A stretch of DNA of 64,000 nt, taken from assembly GCA_004802705.1 (NCBI GenBank), contig SGPL01000043.1, positions 37,209 through 101,208 on the forward strand, written 5' to 3'. Source of the DNA: Bondarzewia mesenterica (taxonomy: Eukaryota; Basidiomycota; Agaricomycetes; Russulales; Bondarzewiaceae). Made by a program: the position numbers and the translations under genes. Each line of letters opens with the position of its first letter. The first letter of the stretch is position 1. The notes beneath the pieces were generated by a model. The model was given only the letters and a program-made list of their open reading frames with translations, had not been told where the DNA came from and ran no database searches. Shown here one piece after another: positions 23,401 through 33,807 of this stretch.

Positions 23401-24349
23401 TCATNACAATGAACAGCTCNGTCCGCCGCGGTGGGTCATAATGCACCTGCCGAAGGGTGAACCCCGAATCTTTGAAGTCGTTCGGGTCGCACGTCGCGGC
23501 CGAGTAGCGCATGTGTGTNAACTCCCGCTCGTCCCGCTGTNCGCACATATTAAGCAGTTTCGTNGGCACCGCCGAGTCCAGTACGAAATTCCCGTGGAAT
23601 AGCCTGTCGGAACATGCGTCAGTTGACTGACCGGAGTGGGAGTAAAAAGGAGGGTAGCATGGATACACACTCGACTCTCTTGATGGTCTTGTACCGCCGG
23701 GGCACTCGCTGAGGGATCCGCCCATACCGGATGTTGGTATCCTGCTCTTCNTCCGTCGGCTCTGCNAATCCGCCNGGGAANGATGGGTCAAGTGATACCG
23801 CGGAGCGCTGCGAAGGTGCGCGAAGAAGCGGGAGGTCNCCTGCGTCNCCCAGGCCATTTTCATGATCNTCGTTCACATCATATGTCGATGGGTAGTACGA
23901 GCTTGGCGTTTGGAACGGCTGTGCATTGTACGGCGTGGCTAAGTAATNGTGCTGCGGTGGCGGAGACACGGCATGTGTGGGTATGGGAGGCGATTGNACG
24001 GGTATGGGAGNAGAGTGTATGGGCATCTGCGGTTGCTGATACGGGTCACTGTGGGGAACAAGCGGGGGTGATTGAGGGTGGTAGGACAAGCGAGACGCGT
24101 ATGGGTCATGGGTCATAGGCTGATAGGCGTCTTGGTTGGGTGGAGGGTATATATTGGATGGGGGAGGTGAATGGGTCATGAATGGGTCTGGCAACGATGG
24201 TTGGTAGGGCTGTTGTTCATATGGATTGTGCTGAGGGTAGCCATCGTTATAATGACCTCGCTGCGCTTCGTCGGCCTATCACATAGTCAAATTTTCCATA
24301 TACATTTTCTTGTCTGAAAACGTCAACGTACATCTGGGTAATGAGACAT
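20459..24349 (-). CDS. chitin synthase, division 1 type
   Basis: A membrane family-2 glycosyltransferase that makes chitin from UDP-GlcNAc at the plasma membrane. ATG at 24349 (MSHYPD) is followed by an intron, then a Pro/Gln-rich N-terminus ([17 protein letters not shown]). Core blocks follow in order: [77 protein letters not shown] and the product-binding [12 protein letters not shown]. Then come several hydrophobic membrane segments, the conserved tail [21 protein letters not shown] and [10 protein letters not shown], and a last membrane span ending [10 protein letters not shown] before TGA at 20459-20461. Many short introns split it. Scattered Ns hide some residues, but no certain frame break was found. 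It is the first of three minus-strand genes with APH-like and laccase genes upstream; there is no operon logic in fungi. A decayed 3' copy lies at 14.0-14.7 kb. Confidence 0.93.
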
Positions 24350-24548
24350 GATTGGTTATGTGGTCGCCGGACTGTGCTCCGTTCGNTCGAATCGTCGTTA
24401 TGTTTGACAAGAGAGANGCGTTGTGAGGAAAAAGAGGGNAAATCAGAAGGACCTGTGAGAGATNAAGGGAGATGAAAGGCGATACTTATATCTCACGACC
24501 CAGCTGACAGAAAGCAGTGCGAGNTCGACACGCTCAAAGTCTCGGAGG

Positions 24549-24577
24549 CGCAGCTCTGTTTATAGATTCATATTGGC
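24549..24577 (-). promoter_or_regulatory. CCAAT plus TATA-like core promoter of chitin synthase
   Basis: On the minus strand the string CCAATATGAATCTATAAACA places a CCAAT box and a TATAAA box together about 200 bases before the ATG at 24349. Confidence 0.45.
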
Positions 24578-24954
24578 AACGCTCAAGGGAGTTCCTGAGG
24601 CGNTGTNCTGTGACCTTGTCACGGTCACCCTAAGATNGTCACCCAGTTCTGCTCAATGCTCATCTGCCTTGATTNTGCTCGCGACAGGCTCTGCCTCCCC
24701 TCCCACATCCTTCACTATCTTTGAACCAAAATCTACAATTCCTCGATNANACTCGTGTTGAATCNCAAAANCTAGCGACCGGTACATCGACATAGTGAGT
24801 TGCTCTCCGAAATCACTGACTTAAATACCGCGCCTACAGAGGATCCCGNACACGTCGCNGCACAGCTCAAGNCAACATTCCGGACGCTGTTCCGAAAGTT
24901 CTCCAACATCACTTCTTCACAACCTTTACCGGTCTTCCCAATATTCTTCCCCAG

Positions 24955-25890
24955 CTACCAGCAGTCGGACGGAATGAGATAATCGAGCATNGTGGGTAAA
25001 GAAGCGAAATGCCCATGATTAAATTTGCCCCACATGGAGGTGCTGAGGGCGGCACCCATGTGCATTGCAGCCTGAATGGCCGAGCGACGTTTGCGAACAT
25101 CTTCAGNGAGNCACGCTCCGAACGCCGTCCAAAACTCCTGCGCGATCACGGTCGCATCTTCACGAAAGACATACTCNTCTTCTGACCCTGTTCCCATCAA
25201 CCAGAAGAGCGCCGTCGTCTCGTACCCAAGTGGCCATCGAANCAGCCACTCCCAGTCCACGAGACCGCTCACCGCACCGTCGAGGACGATGAGATTCGTC
25301 GGGCTCATATCGCCATTCGAGACCGCAAGCGGCAGGTCTTCAAGTGCCCCCGCACGAACATCGTCGAGGACCTTTGCGTACAGATCACGGTGGATGGACA
25401 CGCGGGGATCGGCGCACTCTACCGCCATCCGCAGGTGCTTCTCNACATCGTCGAACCATTCGGCGCGAGAGTCTCCTGCGCGCGAACCAGCGACGTGTAA
25501 TTTACCCAGTAGATCTCCAAGCCCAGANGCCACAGAGGGGAGCAGGGGAATAAAACTCGGCATACGAAAGACATCGCACAAGGGCGTTCCGGGAATCCGC
25601 GTCATCTCATACGCCAAAACGGAACCNTCGATTTCTTTGAGAAGNCGGAAGCTCGGAATGAGCGATCCCAGGTGNGCGCGCGCGGTTTCATGGAACGTCT
25701 CGACCAGAGGGCTTCTCAAAGGGCGGAATTGCAGAACGGTGGAGGAGGCATCCTCGAAGGTGACGAAGTAAGTGGTGCTGGTCCACCCTTGAACCTCNCT
25801 GCTCGTGACGGCGGACACAGGCCGATGCCCATAAAACTCTTTGAGAATGCTGTCGATNTCTTCCTTGTAATCGCCTTTGGCACGTTCCAT
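24955..25890 (-). CDS. aminoglycoside phosphotransferase (APH)-family kinase-like protein
   Basis: A single-exon gene of 311 residues with the kinase-like APH fold; fungal members act on unknown small molecules or are degenerate. Visible marks are an N-terminal lobe with TTYFVTFED, a hinge-like VLAYEMTRIPGTPL, the catalytic loop VSNGDMSPTNLIVLDG, and a metal-binding VDWEW. In the usual Brenner motif (H-G-D-x4-N) the first residue is His; here it is Asn (N-G-D), while the catalytic Asp and the later Asn are kept. Start ATG 25890 (MERAKGDYKE); stop near 24955. It lies between chitin synthase and laccase on the same strand. Drug resistance should not be assumed from the family name. Confidence 0.82.
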   Translation of the reverse strand: MERAKGDYKEXIDSILKEFYGHRPVSAVTSXEVQGWTSTTYFVTFEDASSTVLQFRPLRSPLVETFHETARXHLGSLIPSFXLLKEIXGSVLAYEMTRIPGTPLCDVFRMPSFIPLLPSVXSGLGDLLGKLHVAGSRAGDSRAEWFDDXEKHLRMAVECADPRVSIHRDLYAKVLDDVRAGALEDLPLAVSNGDMSPTNLIVLDGAVSGLVDWEWLXRWPLGYETTALFWLMGTGSEXEYVFREDATVIAQEFWTAFGAXLXEDVRKRRSAIQAAMHMGAALSTSMWGKFNHGHFASLPXMLDYLIPSDCW

Positions 25891-26727
25891 TGTTCAAGCN
25901 GAAGACTTCAAAATAAATCGATNNNATCTCAGCACAAANGCNACACTTTCGCTCTGTGGCACGGACGTACGGNATNCAATCAATAAGTTTTGATTTGACG
26001 TTTGNCAACGAGAGCGCGAAACCAATATATAAATTCTGTGAAGCAACAACAATTAAAAGGTAACTACAGCAGCAAGGGTAATGGACTTACTTTGAGGTCG
26101 GTTTCTTAGGTAGTATGAAAGCAAACGTTCGGCACAAACGTGTTGGAAAGATCGTCAGGTGATTATAGGTCCATCATTTACGGGAGNANGCTTNAACTTG
26201 AGCGCTTTCCTTGAAANCTCAGCCAATCAGGAGGNAGCCCTCAACATATGCTCCCAACAAACAGACAGATGTGAGNAAGTAAGAGCAGNTTTTTTTNTTC
26301 TATCNCTCTCNTCCCCTCTANGCTANTTANTTTGGATGCTCTCATCGAGCTCGAAACTCCAATNNCAGTNACGGNCAATTGATCACCNGCTCGANACCAT
26401 TTTTGAAATCAGAACAAGTTCTTACACCCCACTGTGACCGGNGTTCCCGTGTTCAAACGGCGGATTCAAACTCAAGACCCCGCATTTTGGCAGCGAAAGC
26501 ACTTGCCTCATTGTCAAGCACGCGGCAGTATACACCATGGAACGTGATTGCATTCCGTGAAGAAAAACTGGTCAGTAGGGAGCCAACGAATCAAAGCGAA
26601 AGATGGAGCAGACGAAGAAAGGACCAGAACACACTGTGAACGGTGGGGGAAGATAATTACAGGCAGACCGAGATCGAAGCNTCAAACCTCTCACNAAGCC
26701 CATCTAGCTCGAGTCACTAGCGTCGCT
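25891..26727. other. intergenic region between APH-like and laccase genes
   Basis: On the minus strand a TATATAAA/CCAAT-like cluster (26018-26032, TTTATATATTGG) lies about 130 bases upstream of the APH-like start and is a reasonable promoter. The rest is N-rich and shows no gene. Around 26440-26560 there is a tRNA-like string on the minus strand, judged insufficient to call. Confidence 0.4.
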
Positions 26728-29367
26728 TCATTCGNCGCCGGGATGGCCTTGGATCCACTGGTTGTAAATTGGACAAAGGTTCTCCCACTCCTCTGTATGC
26801 ACACGAACGACACGTATCAGCCGAATACTCTNGTTGACGGTGGATATNTACAGGCACTTACGCGAGACCGGATTGGCCTGCCCGATNTCGTCAGGGTCTT
26901 CAGCAAANACGACCGCAAATCCCCTGCAGAAGNANTCACACGTAAGCCAATCGGGATNGCTGGAGGACGTCAAACAGCCTACTCTTCGAGATGCCAATCA
27001 ATGTGACTTTGCGAGGATACCCAATCAGCGGACGNGAATGATGTGGCACGAGCAAGACGCACCAATGGAAAATCCACGGGCCCGGGTTATCCGTCGTGAA
27101 TCGAATCGTCAGGTTAGAGCCCGGGTCCTGTGCACCCATGCTGACGACGTCGCGCTTGACAGGNTTGGCGAAATTGTACACGTCGCTATTGCCGCTGCGN
27201 ACTACGGAGAANGAGTGCTAATCAATTGACATCAGCATCCGTACAAAAGAAAATCATGACAAGATTGCGCGCACGCCGTGCAAATGAACTGGNTGCTGGA
27301 AAAAANNTAAGGANGAGCATGATCACTCGTAGTNCGATATGAAAGAAAGACGGAGCACGCACCTTGCCGCCAGATGCGCCACTCGGAATGGTCAGTTCCA
27401 CCGACGCGTTCTTCGGCAACCGATATATCGACCCGTTGGGCATGAGACTCATATTATTGTCCAGGATCTGCAAAAGCACCGGCACGCTCGGCGAGTCGTA
27501 TACAACACCGTTCGTCGTGTACACAAAACTCAGATTATCCGACGGCTGCACACACGAGTCGATGGTTGGATCGTGTTAGATCATGAGAGGGCGGACGTAC
27601 CGACGGTATCAAGGCTACGTCAAGGTTGATATTGACATCCGCGCCGCCAGGGCTGGGAGCTCCGGGCTGGGCGCGAGCGTGATGGTCAGTGCGAGAGTTC
27701 ATGAGTGTCATGGAATAAAGGTATGACTCACTGCTACTGGGTCTACAAGAGCCTGTACGTGTACCGAACCCATGATCGTCAGAANTTAACGCCAAAAAAA
27801 ATGATGGAGAGAAACAGGACCAGCGCACGTGGAGATTAGGCTCAACCAGAGGGATAGTTCCGTTCACGAACGTCGAGTTGGGCTCCAAGATGGGTGCATT
27901 CTGGTACCGNAGAATCGCAGAATTGAGTCCACCCTCAAACGANGTGCTGATGCTATAATTTGCGCCCAGAGGTAGAATGGGCATTGCTCGGATCCCTGAT
28001 GTCAAAAAGAANATAANGCGAATCAGANGTTCTCGACTTCATAAGAGAGGCAGAGGGGCNCACAGTAGTTTCCGACAGGCTGTGTGGCGTTGACCTTATG
28101 ACGCAAGCTGTGAGCGCGCCCTGTGGTTATGAGATTGAGCGTAAAAGGTGTCTTACGATGATCGAGTAGCGTTGACCTGNGCGACACACTCATCAACCCC
28201 TTNNATATCGCTGCATAATAANTCAATCGACTGACCGGCAAAGATTTCGATCGTATCCACGACAAGCGGCTCGGTGTATTGCCCGTCCGCCTCGATGATC
28301 GTTATATTATGATTCTCGATCGAAAATACGAAACTGGGGAAGCATGAGAGCGAGACTAAACGGAAGCGGTACCGTTGGCCGGGTTGCACGCTGACGACGG
28401 CAAGCGGCGCGTCGGCGGAGCCATTGACGTAGCGGCCCAATCCATTGATCAAGGTCGAGGAGGGGTGACTAACGCGACGNAGTGAGCAACATTATTAAAA
28501 GGANAAAAGGAAGACTAACGCAACACGACCCAAGCCTGGCTGTTGTTCAGGAGAGACGTAGTGGTACCAATCAGCGAGAGTGANGACAGTGCTCTCTAAT
28601 CGTAGTATATATAATTGATGGAAATCAATACATGTACCGATATAGAGATACAGAGAGGTATGCGCAGACCCACCATCGTCGACGTCGTACAGGTCCTGAT
28701 ACGGATCATCGGGATCATAGATGACAAGGACACCCCGNAACCCGTCGCAATATTGTGCCTGGTAGTGCGAGTGGTACCAGTAGGTTCCGACCTGGTCTTC
28801 GGGGTTGAAACGATAATGGAAAGAATGGCCAGGGACGATGGGACACTGCGAGACAAAGGCTACACCATCCGCCCATGTGGATCGGTGTTGCGCGATGCCA
28901 TGCCAGTGCTATTGGACCAGAACGTTCTCGGTTTCCTTGAGTATGATCTCGTCTCAAGATATCATGTGGGCGACGTACGACGGCGGTGACGAGGTCCATG
29001 CTACCATTTNTGAGGTCGTTGAANAGATGCACGGAGAAGTCTTGNCCCTAGTCACATTATTACAAGGCATGGGCCTGNTTTCAAACAACAAGAGGAGAGC
29101 AACGTACCTTATTAGCGGTGATGACGGGACCAGGAAACGTNTTGCCCGCGATCACAGTGCTGTCATAAGAACGACGATTACCTTTTGTGTANATACAACA
29201 GTAGCGCAAAGATGCAGGTGACGATCGACATACTCGCGACTGAAGCCATCTGGAGATAGGACCNTNTTGGTGATATGCAGGGTGGTGACAGGGTTGAGAG
29301 CAGCAAGCCCGCCGGTAAGGCTGAGCAAGCCAGTTAGAGCNGCAAATGCAGAGCGAAGGCGAGACAT
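26728..29367 (-). CDS. laccase (multicopper oxidase)
   Basis: A secreted copper oxidase taking electrons from phenols and reducing oxygen to water. ATG 29367 starts a hydrophobic signal-peptide-like run ([15 protein letters not shown]) before the mature start near NPVTTLHIT. All four copper-binding segments are present once short introns are removed: HWHG after an acceptor at 28914, [17 protein letters not shown](P)VHLHGHSF across an intron at about 27224-27280, and [19 protein letters not shown] across introns at about 27010-27070 and 26936-26980. The last exon reads [16 protein letters not shown] and stops at 26728-26730. The FSRDTVIAG junction agrees with the usual laccase start of domain 1. 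The third segment has V where many laccases have F (HPFHLHG). Ns affect several residues. No certain lesion was found. A decayed partial copy lies at 14.85-15.44 kb. Confidence 0.9.
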
Positions 29368-30994
29368 GGCNGATATGCGACTCCGCGGATGGACGAGAAA
29401 TTAGGAACCTGGAAGGAGGCAGATGTGTTATTATATGGCGAGATTCATATAACCATGCACGCCATGCTCAATATTCCCATTCCATTAATGCTGGAGGGCA
29501 TTCTCATGCAATTATATCGCAGGGCATAGCGGAACGGCGAATTATGATTCCGAGAGNTGATTCGATTTGAACCNTGAATGGTCCATGACCGCAATGAGAC
29601 AGAGATTTCCGCTGGTGGNTGAGTGTGCGAAGTCGTNTTCATTCGTAGGGATGGAAGGGTATNCTACGTCGAATGGAGTTGCGAGGGAATGTCTGGCGAT
29701 GACANGGAATAGAAAACGAATTGGGGTTAAGGATGAGCGGGTAGATGCCTGATTAAAAAGGACTCCAGTGNCGACTTACTGTAATCGAGTTCTGTCCCGT
29801 TCTCNTCTCTGANAACAGCGATGGNCCCCGTAGACCTGAATNGACCGCATCGAAACCAATATCAAAACAAGANCGGGNATATCCCGNGAGTACCATTCCG
29901 GANGATANGCTTTCGATATGGCTNTGTGGAGCGATTCAGTATGGCGCATCGCGAAACATGCTCTGTCGACGATACTGNCATGATAGCATACGTATTAGTA
30001 NCAANANCATGATGGCAAAGCTANCGGACGTATACNTAGAACTCGTTGACATGGAATTGGGACGAGGCAAATATGCTAACATATCGTTCTGTCAAGCGAT
30101 CGAGAGTGANTCGCTGACGGACTGCATGNNTAAGATCTTTCCATTTCATGAGAAGCCTGAGGNCGTGCAGTATATAGGCAGTCATGCAGCGATGCAGGAA
30201 CGAGTCGAAAGTGAGCATGAGGGCTCTGAATCATTCGTTGGAGCACGTTGGATCATTCGCAGGAGTGCGTTGAATTGGCAGGCCNCCGTTAAGTGCAGAT
30301 GAATATTGATTGCGGCCATGGTCGAGTGAGGTCGAGGAGGAGCTAGTGTGACTCCTGGAGTGAGGATGGTCACCTGGAAGTTGGACGCGGCTATCGATTA
30401 AAGTTCCGACTAGTTTTCCTCTGACGATCTTGTGACGATCTGACTTTTTGACTTAGCTAAAACGCCGCATTTTATACCTGCTTTGGTAGGCTCGGATCAC
30501 AGCCGCTATCGTTCACACTCCGCTACACTTCATGCGATAGCCTGCTTTGGAATTCTAGTCTCCCAGTGGCAGGTTGTAGACACTTCCTTCAACCTTTGTA
30601 CCTCAGATATCCGTGTCTGAACTTGTTCCGCCAGTTGCTCCTTTCTCTCTTTCTGATTGTTTATAAAGTACGAGTATGAACCGGGTGCTTGATGTCCTTC
30701 TAAATGTTTGCTGGCAAGTCTGTCAGTGATCCGAATTTCTTTTTGAACCGTCCGCGTCAACTTGGAATATTGACTCTTCGTCCGTTCATATTGATATTCA
30801 TCATGGGAGTGGTTATATACAAAACATCGGCTGAACCAATTCACATTCTCCACGCGATTCTGCGGCTACTTCAAAGACACAGTCGCTTTTGTGCCAATTG
30901 TGTCTTGGCATTGTGTTTGGCCGGGTGGCCCTGGCATCAAACCTCTGATGTGCCACCCTCGCCGTCATTGCCATCGAGACTGACGCCTTTGACT
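29368..30994. other. N-rich intergenic region, no gene resolved
   Basis: It contains the laccase upstream region and scattered Ns (29570-30290). Short open stretches on both strands (for example around 29958-30300 plus and 30530-30853 minus) show no known motif. Near 30910-30960 an imperfect hairpin (GGGTGGC ... GCCACCC) is visible. Confidence 0.35.
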
Positions 30995-32880
30995 TAGCTC
31001 AGGTATAAAACCCCACCGTCAGTTGGCATCATTTCCCATCCTCTCTTCCCTTCCCTCCCTTGAGCCTTCCTCCAATCTGCACTACGGCGCTGCCTGCTTG
31101 TTATTATCAGATCCTGACCGGGCCACCCTTCTCTTCGTTACGCCCGCTTGTGACGGTACGCCTATTGCTTTCCTCTGCATATGCCTTCTACTGATATCCG
31201 GGTCCTGCTCTCTCAAAGTCGCATTAAGATTGCGTGAGGTCAATATATTGGTGCGTTGAGCTATGCTCATGATGCTGATTCCTGTCACTCGACTAGGCAC
31301 GATCGCCATCAAGCACGATGACCTCAAGCTTCCGGTCAGAGAGAACAATTGATATCAACCTAAAGAACAGGACTTGGGCAACTTACTTGGCAACTGACTG
31401 GACTCGGGTGACTGACTGGCCTTGGGCTACAGTCTGCTATGATCTTGGCAACCCCGTTGTCTCATCTGCTTTTGCTACGAATTTGGCTCTCTTTCACATT
31501 CATTCTCCATAGTCTCTCTAACTTGCTGGCGACTTGATTCTTTCGTCTTCATAAGCAATATCTCAGGATCTGGGGCGACGACATCGAAAAGTTGGGGCTC
31601 TCTGGTTTTCACTCATTGCAGAACTGGGTCTTGTTGCCGACTAGGGATTGACCTGGAAACACTCTGGTTTTCACTTCGTTCTCGTCTCTCGCTTTCTGCT
31701 TTGCTCTGATCTCGCACTTTGGTCTTCTCGCTTTCTAGTTCTTGGGTCCCGCTGTGTCGCTGGCTTGTTTCTTATCTTTCACTGGTTACGCCTAGGCTCG
31801 GCTTCTGAATATTCTGGTGGCGACAAACTAGGACGACTCTTCTTTCCTTGCTTACGGCGGCTGTGTAAAAACTATCCGTGTGACACCCATTTTACGATTT
31901 GATTCTGTATGCACCCTTCAAGAAACCAACACTAACACACATCGAGATCATCAAGCCCACATCAACACGGCTCAAGATTGTCAAGACACTCCAAGCACGA
32001 TCAGGAGTACCCTGCAAGAGACGGGGTCATCAACGAGGGCCGATCTCTACCTTGTGAGTCCTCACTCTTTCTCGCGCGTTTTCTCGTCAATGATTTCCTT
32101 CTATCTGTTGCGTTCTTTTAGATACTCTGGCAGCGACCCACTTGGGCAACTCTTCTCTTTTTACTTAGGGAACTGTGCGACACCCATATTACCCATGCCA
32201 TGTGTACTTCAACAATCCCTCTTCAACTCAACGCAAGATTGACACCGACTCCAAGTACGACAAGAACGATCCTGCAAGAGATGGGGTCGTCAATGAGGGT
32301 AAATGTTTCATTCGTGAGTCTTTACTCATTCTCGCGCCTTTACTGATAGTAATTCCCTTGTATCTTTCGTGTTTAGGCAACTCTTCTCTTCTCACTTACG
32401 GTGACAGTGTGACACCCATAAGTTTATACACGCTTCAAGAAACCGTCAACGCAACGCAAGATTGGCAAGGCTCCAAGCGCGATAAGGACGACCCTGCAAG
32501 AGATGGGGTCATCAACGGGAGGCGATCTCTCTCTTGTGAGTCCTCCTTTTCTCTCGCGCCTTTTTCCTTCCCTTCTGATTTTGCCGTCTTGCAGGTCCTC
32601 CGGCGGCAACGCACTCAGGCAATGCTTCTCTTCTTACTCACGGCCGCTCGGACTGTGTAAATTGAATCTCAACTTTGAGTATATATGCTACGTCAACGCA
32701 GCACAAGATTGTCAACACCCCTTCAAACTCGATAAGGACGACCCTGCAAGAGATGGGGTCGTCAACAAAGTGAGGCCTTTGCCTTGTGAGTTAATCCTCC
32801 TTTCTTGCTGGACCACTTTGTGCAGTGCTGATGCCTTATATTCGTCCCATCTCAGTTTCATTTTTCTGGCATAAAAGTTC
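30995..32880 (+). repeat. element R, right copy, with TATA box and four tandem units
   Basis: It starts with a TATA box (AGGTATAAAACCCC at 31001) followed by CT-rich sequence (CCTCTCTTCCCTTCCCTCCC), a layout like a transcription start. It matches the left copy (12370-13655) in inverted orientation, with the extra length mainly in additional tandem units. It carries no recognised protein domain. It may be a non-autonomous transposable element or a non-coding transcription unit. Confidence 0.65.
31970..32875 (+). repeat. four tandem units of about 220-260 bp in element R
   Basis: CCTGCAAGAG occurs at 32011-32020, 32271-32280, 32493-32502 and 32743-32752 (spacings 260, 222 and 250). Each is preceded by a (CC)AAG.ACGA-type string and GCAAGATTG, and followed by ATGGGGTC(A/G)TCAA, then (C/T)GTGAGT(C/T) and usually CTCGCGCC. 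The last unit is shorter and lacks the CTCGCGCC part. Confidence 0.8.
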
Positions 32881-32929
32881 GCCTACTTCACTGTCGCAGG
32901 ATCTCGTCGCGAGTAAGACGATGGTGACG

Positions 32930-33075
32930 AGTGACGTTGTTCATGGCCAGGCACATGTATCGTTGTGCTTGTGGTCGAGGACGTTGTCAAATCGAATGTT
33001 ATCGATATGTCTTGTGTGGTCTGCAGGATGAAATTTTGGTAAACGGAAGGAGTAATAAAAATACATACAGTAGAT
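32930..33075 (-). repeat. element S, right copy
   Basis: On the minus strand it reads TTATTACTCCTTCCGTTTACC, then ATTTCATCCTGCAGACCACA, ACATGTGCCTGGCCATGAAC and AACGTCAC. It is homologous to 13895-14045 and, in part, 12190-12290. It lies between element R and the second NLR, as on the left. Confidence 0.65.
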
Positions 33076-33079
33076 CATA

Positions 33080-33800
33080 AGGCAGATATGGGACAATGTC
33101 ATCGAACACAGAATCAACAATACTTGTCATTCCTTCAACGCGAGCACAGCGAACGCATGCACGTATGGCAGGTGCAAACTGTAAAGTCCTAATCAGTTGC
33201 TGTGCAGTGGGAAGATTGAGGGGGAAGGCTTTATGCTAACGGTCGGATGGTGGAATGGCAGAATTGGTAACATGGGAGGATGTTAAAAACATGAGTCGGG
33301 TTGCCGATATGCGAGTCAGCGAACGCGAAAAACGTGAGCAACTATCAGAATCGCGGTTACCTGTTAAACATGCTGCTTTTATTTATCCCCCACGGCCCGG
33401 AATCGATGTCAAAATCAATAGACGCTGCGCATATGCCCACACCATCGCTGTCTATGCTTGAAATAAACCAAATCGATGAATGTCTCCAAATTCTCGAAGC
33501 CTCTTCAATCACAGCATGGCAAACGACTCGTATATCATTGAGAAATTTAGCGATATGACAATGGAGAATGCGATGGACTTCCGGTGATGAGGCAATGAGG
33601 ATTTCGAATTGATCATCTGCACGACTGATGACATGGGACGACAAAAAAAGTGAATGCAGGAAACGATGGCTGCTGGTCTAGCCAAAATGTCAGCAAGGTC
33701 AACGAGAACAAAAATAATGACTACACTGCCAAGTTCACTCACCTTGACTAGTAGGTCTAGAGAATACGAGTTTGGAAGCGGAAGTTGTCGAGTAAAGAGA
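33080..33800. other. spacer between element S and NLR copy 2
   Basis: Bases 33640-33800 match the 3' flank of NLR copy 1 in inverted orientation (TTTCCTGCATT, CTAGACCTACT and similar). The rest is without recognisable genes. A TGGCAGAATTGG string at 33257 resembles a tRNA A box, but no B box follows. Confidence 0.5.
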
Positions 33801-33807
33801 GGGATAT

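Noticed and set aside
26440..26560. tRNA-like string on the minus strand (GAGTTTGAATCC with upstream stem-like sequence)
   Set aside because: The T-arm does not pair, no acceptor stem closes and the region has Ns; at best a decayed tRNA or SINE head.
30905..30960. imperfect inverted repeat GGGTGGC ... GCCACCC
   Set aside because: Arms contain a bulge and are short; likely chance.
33250..33330. TGGCAGAATTGG resembling a tRNA A box
   Set aside because: No B box and no cloverleaf can be drawn downstream.
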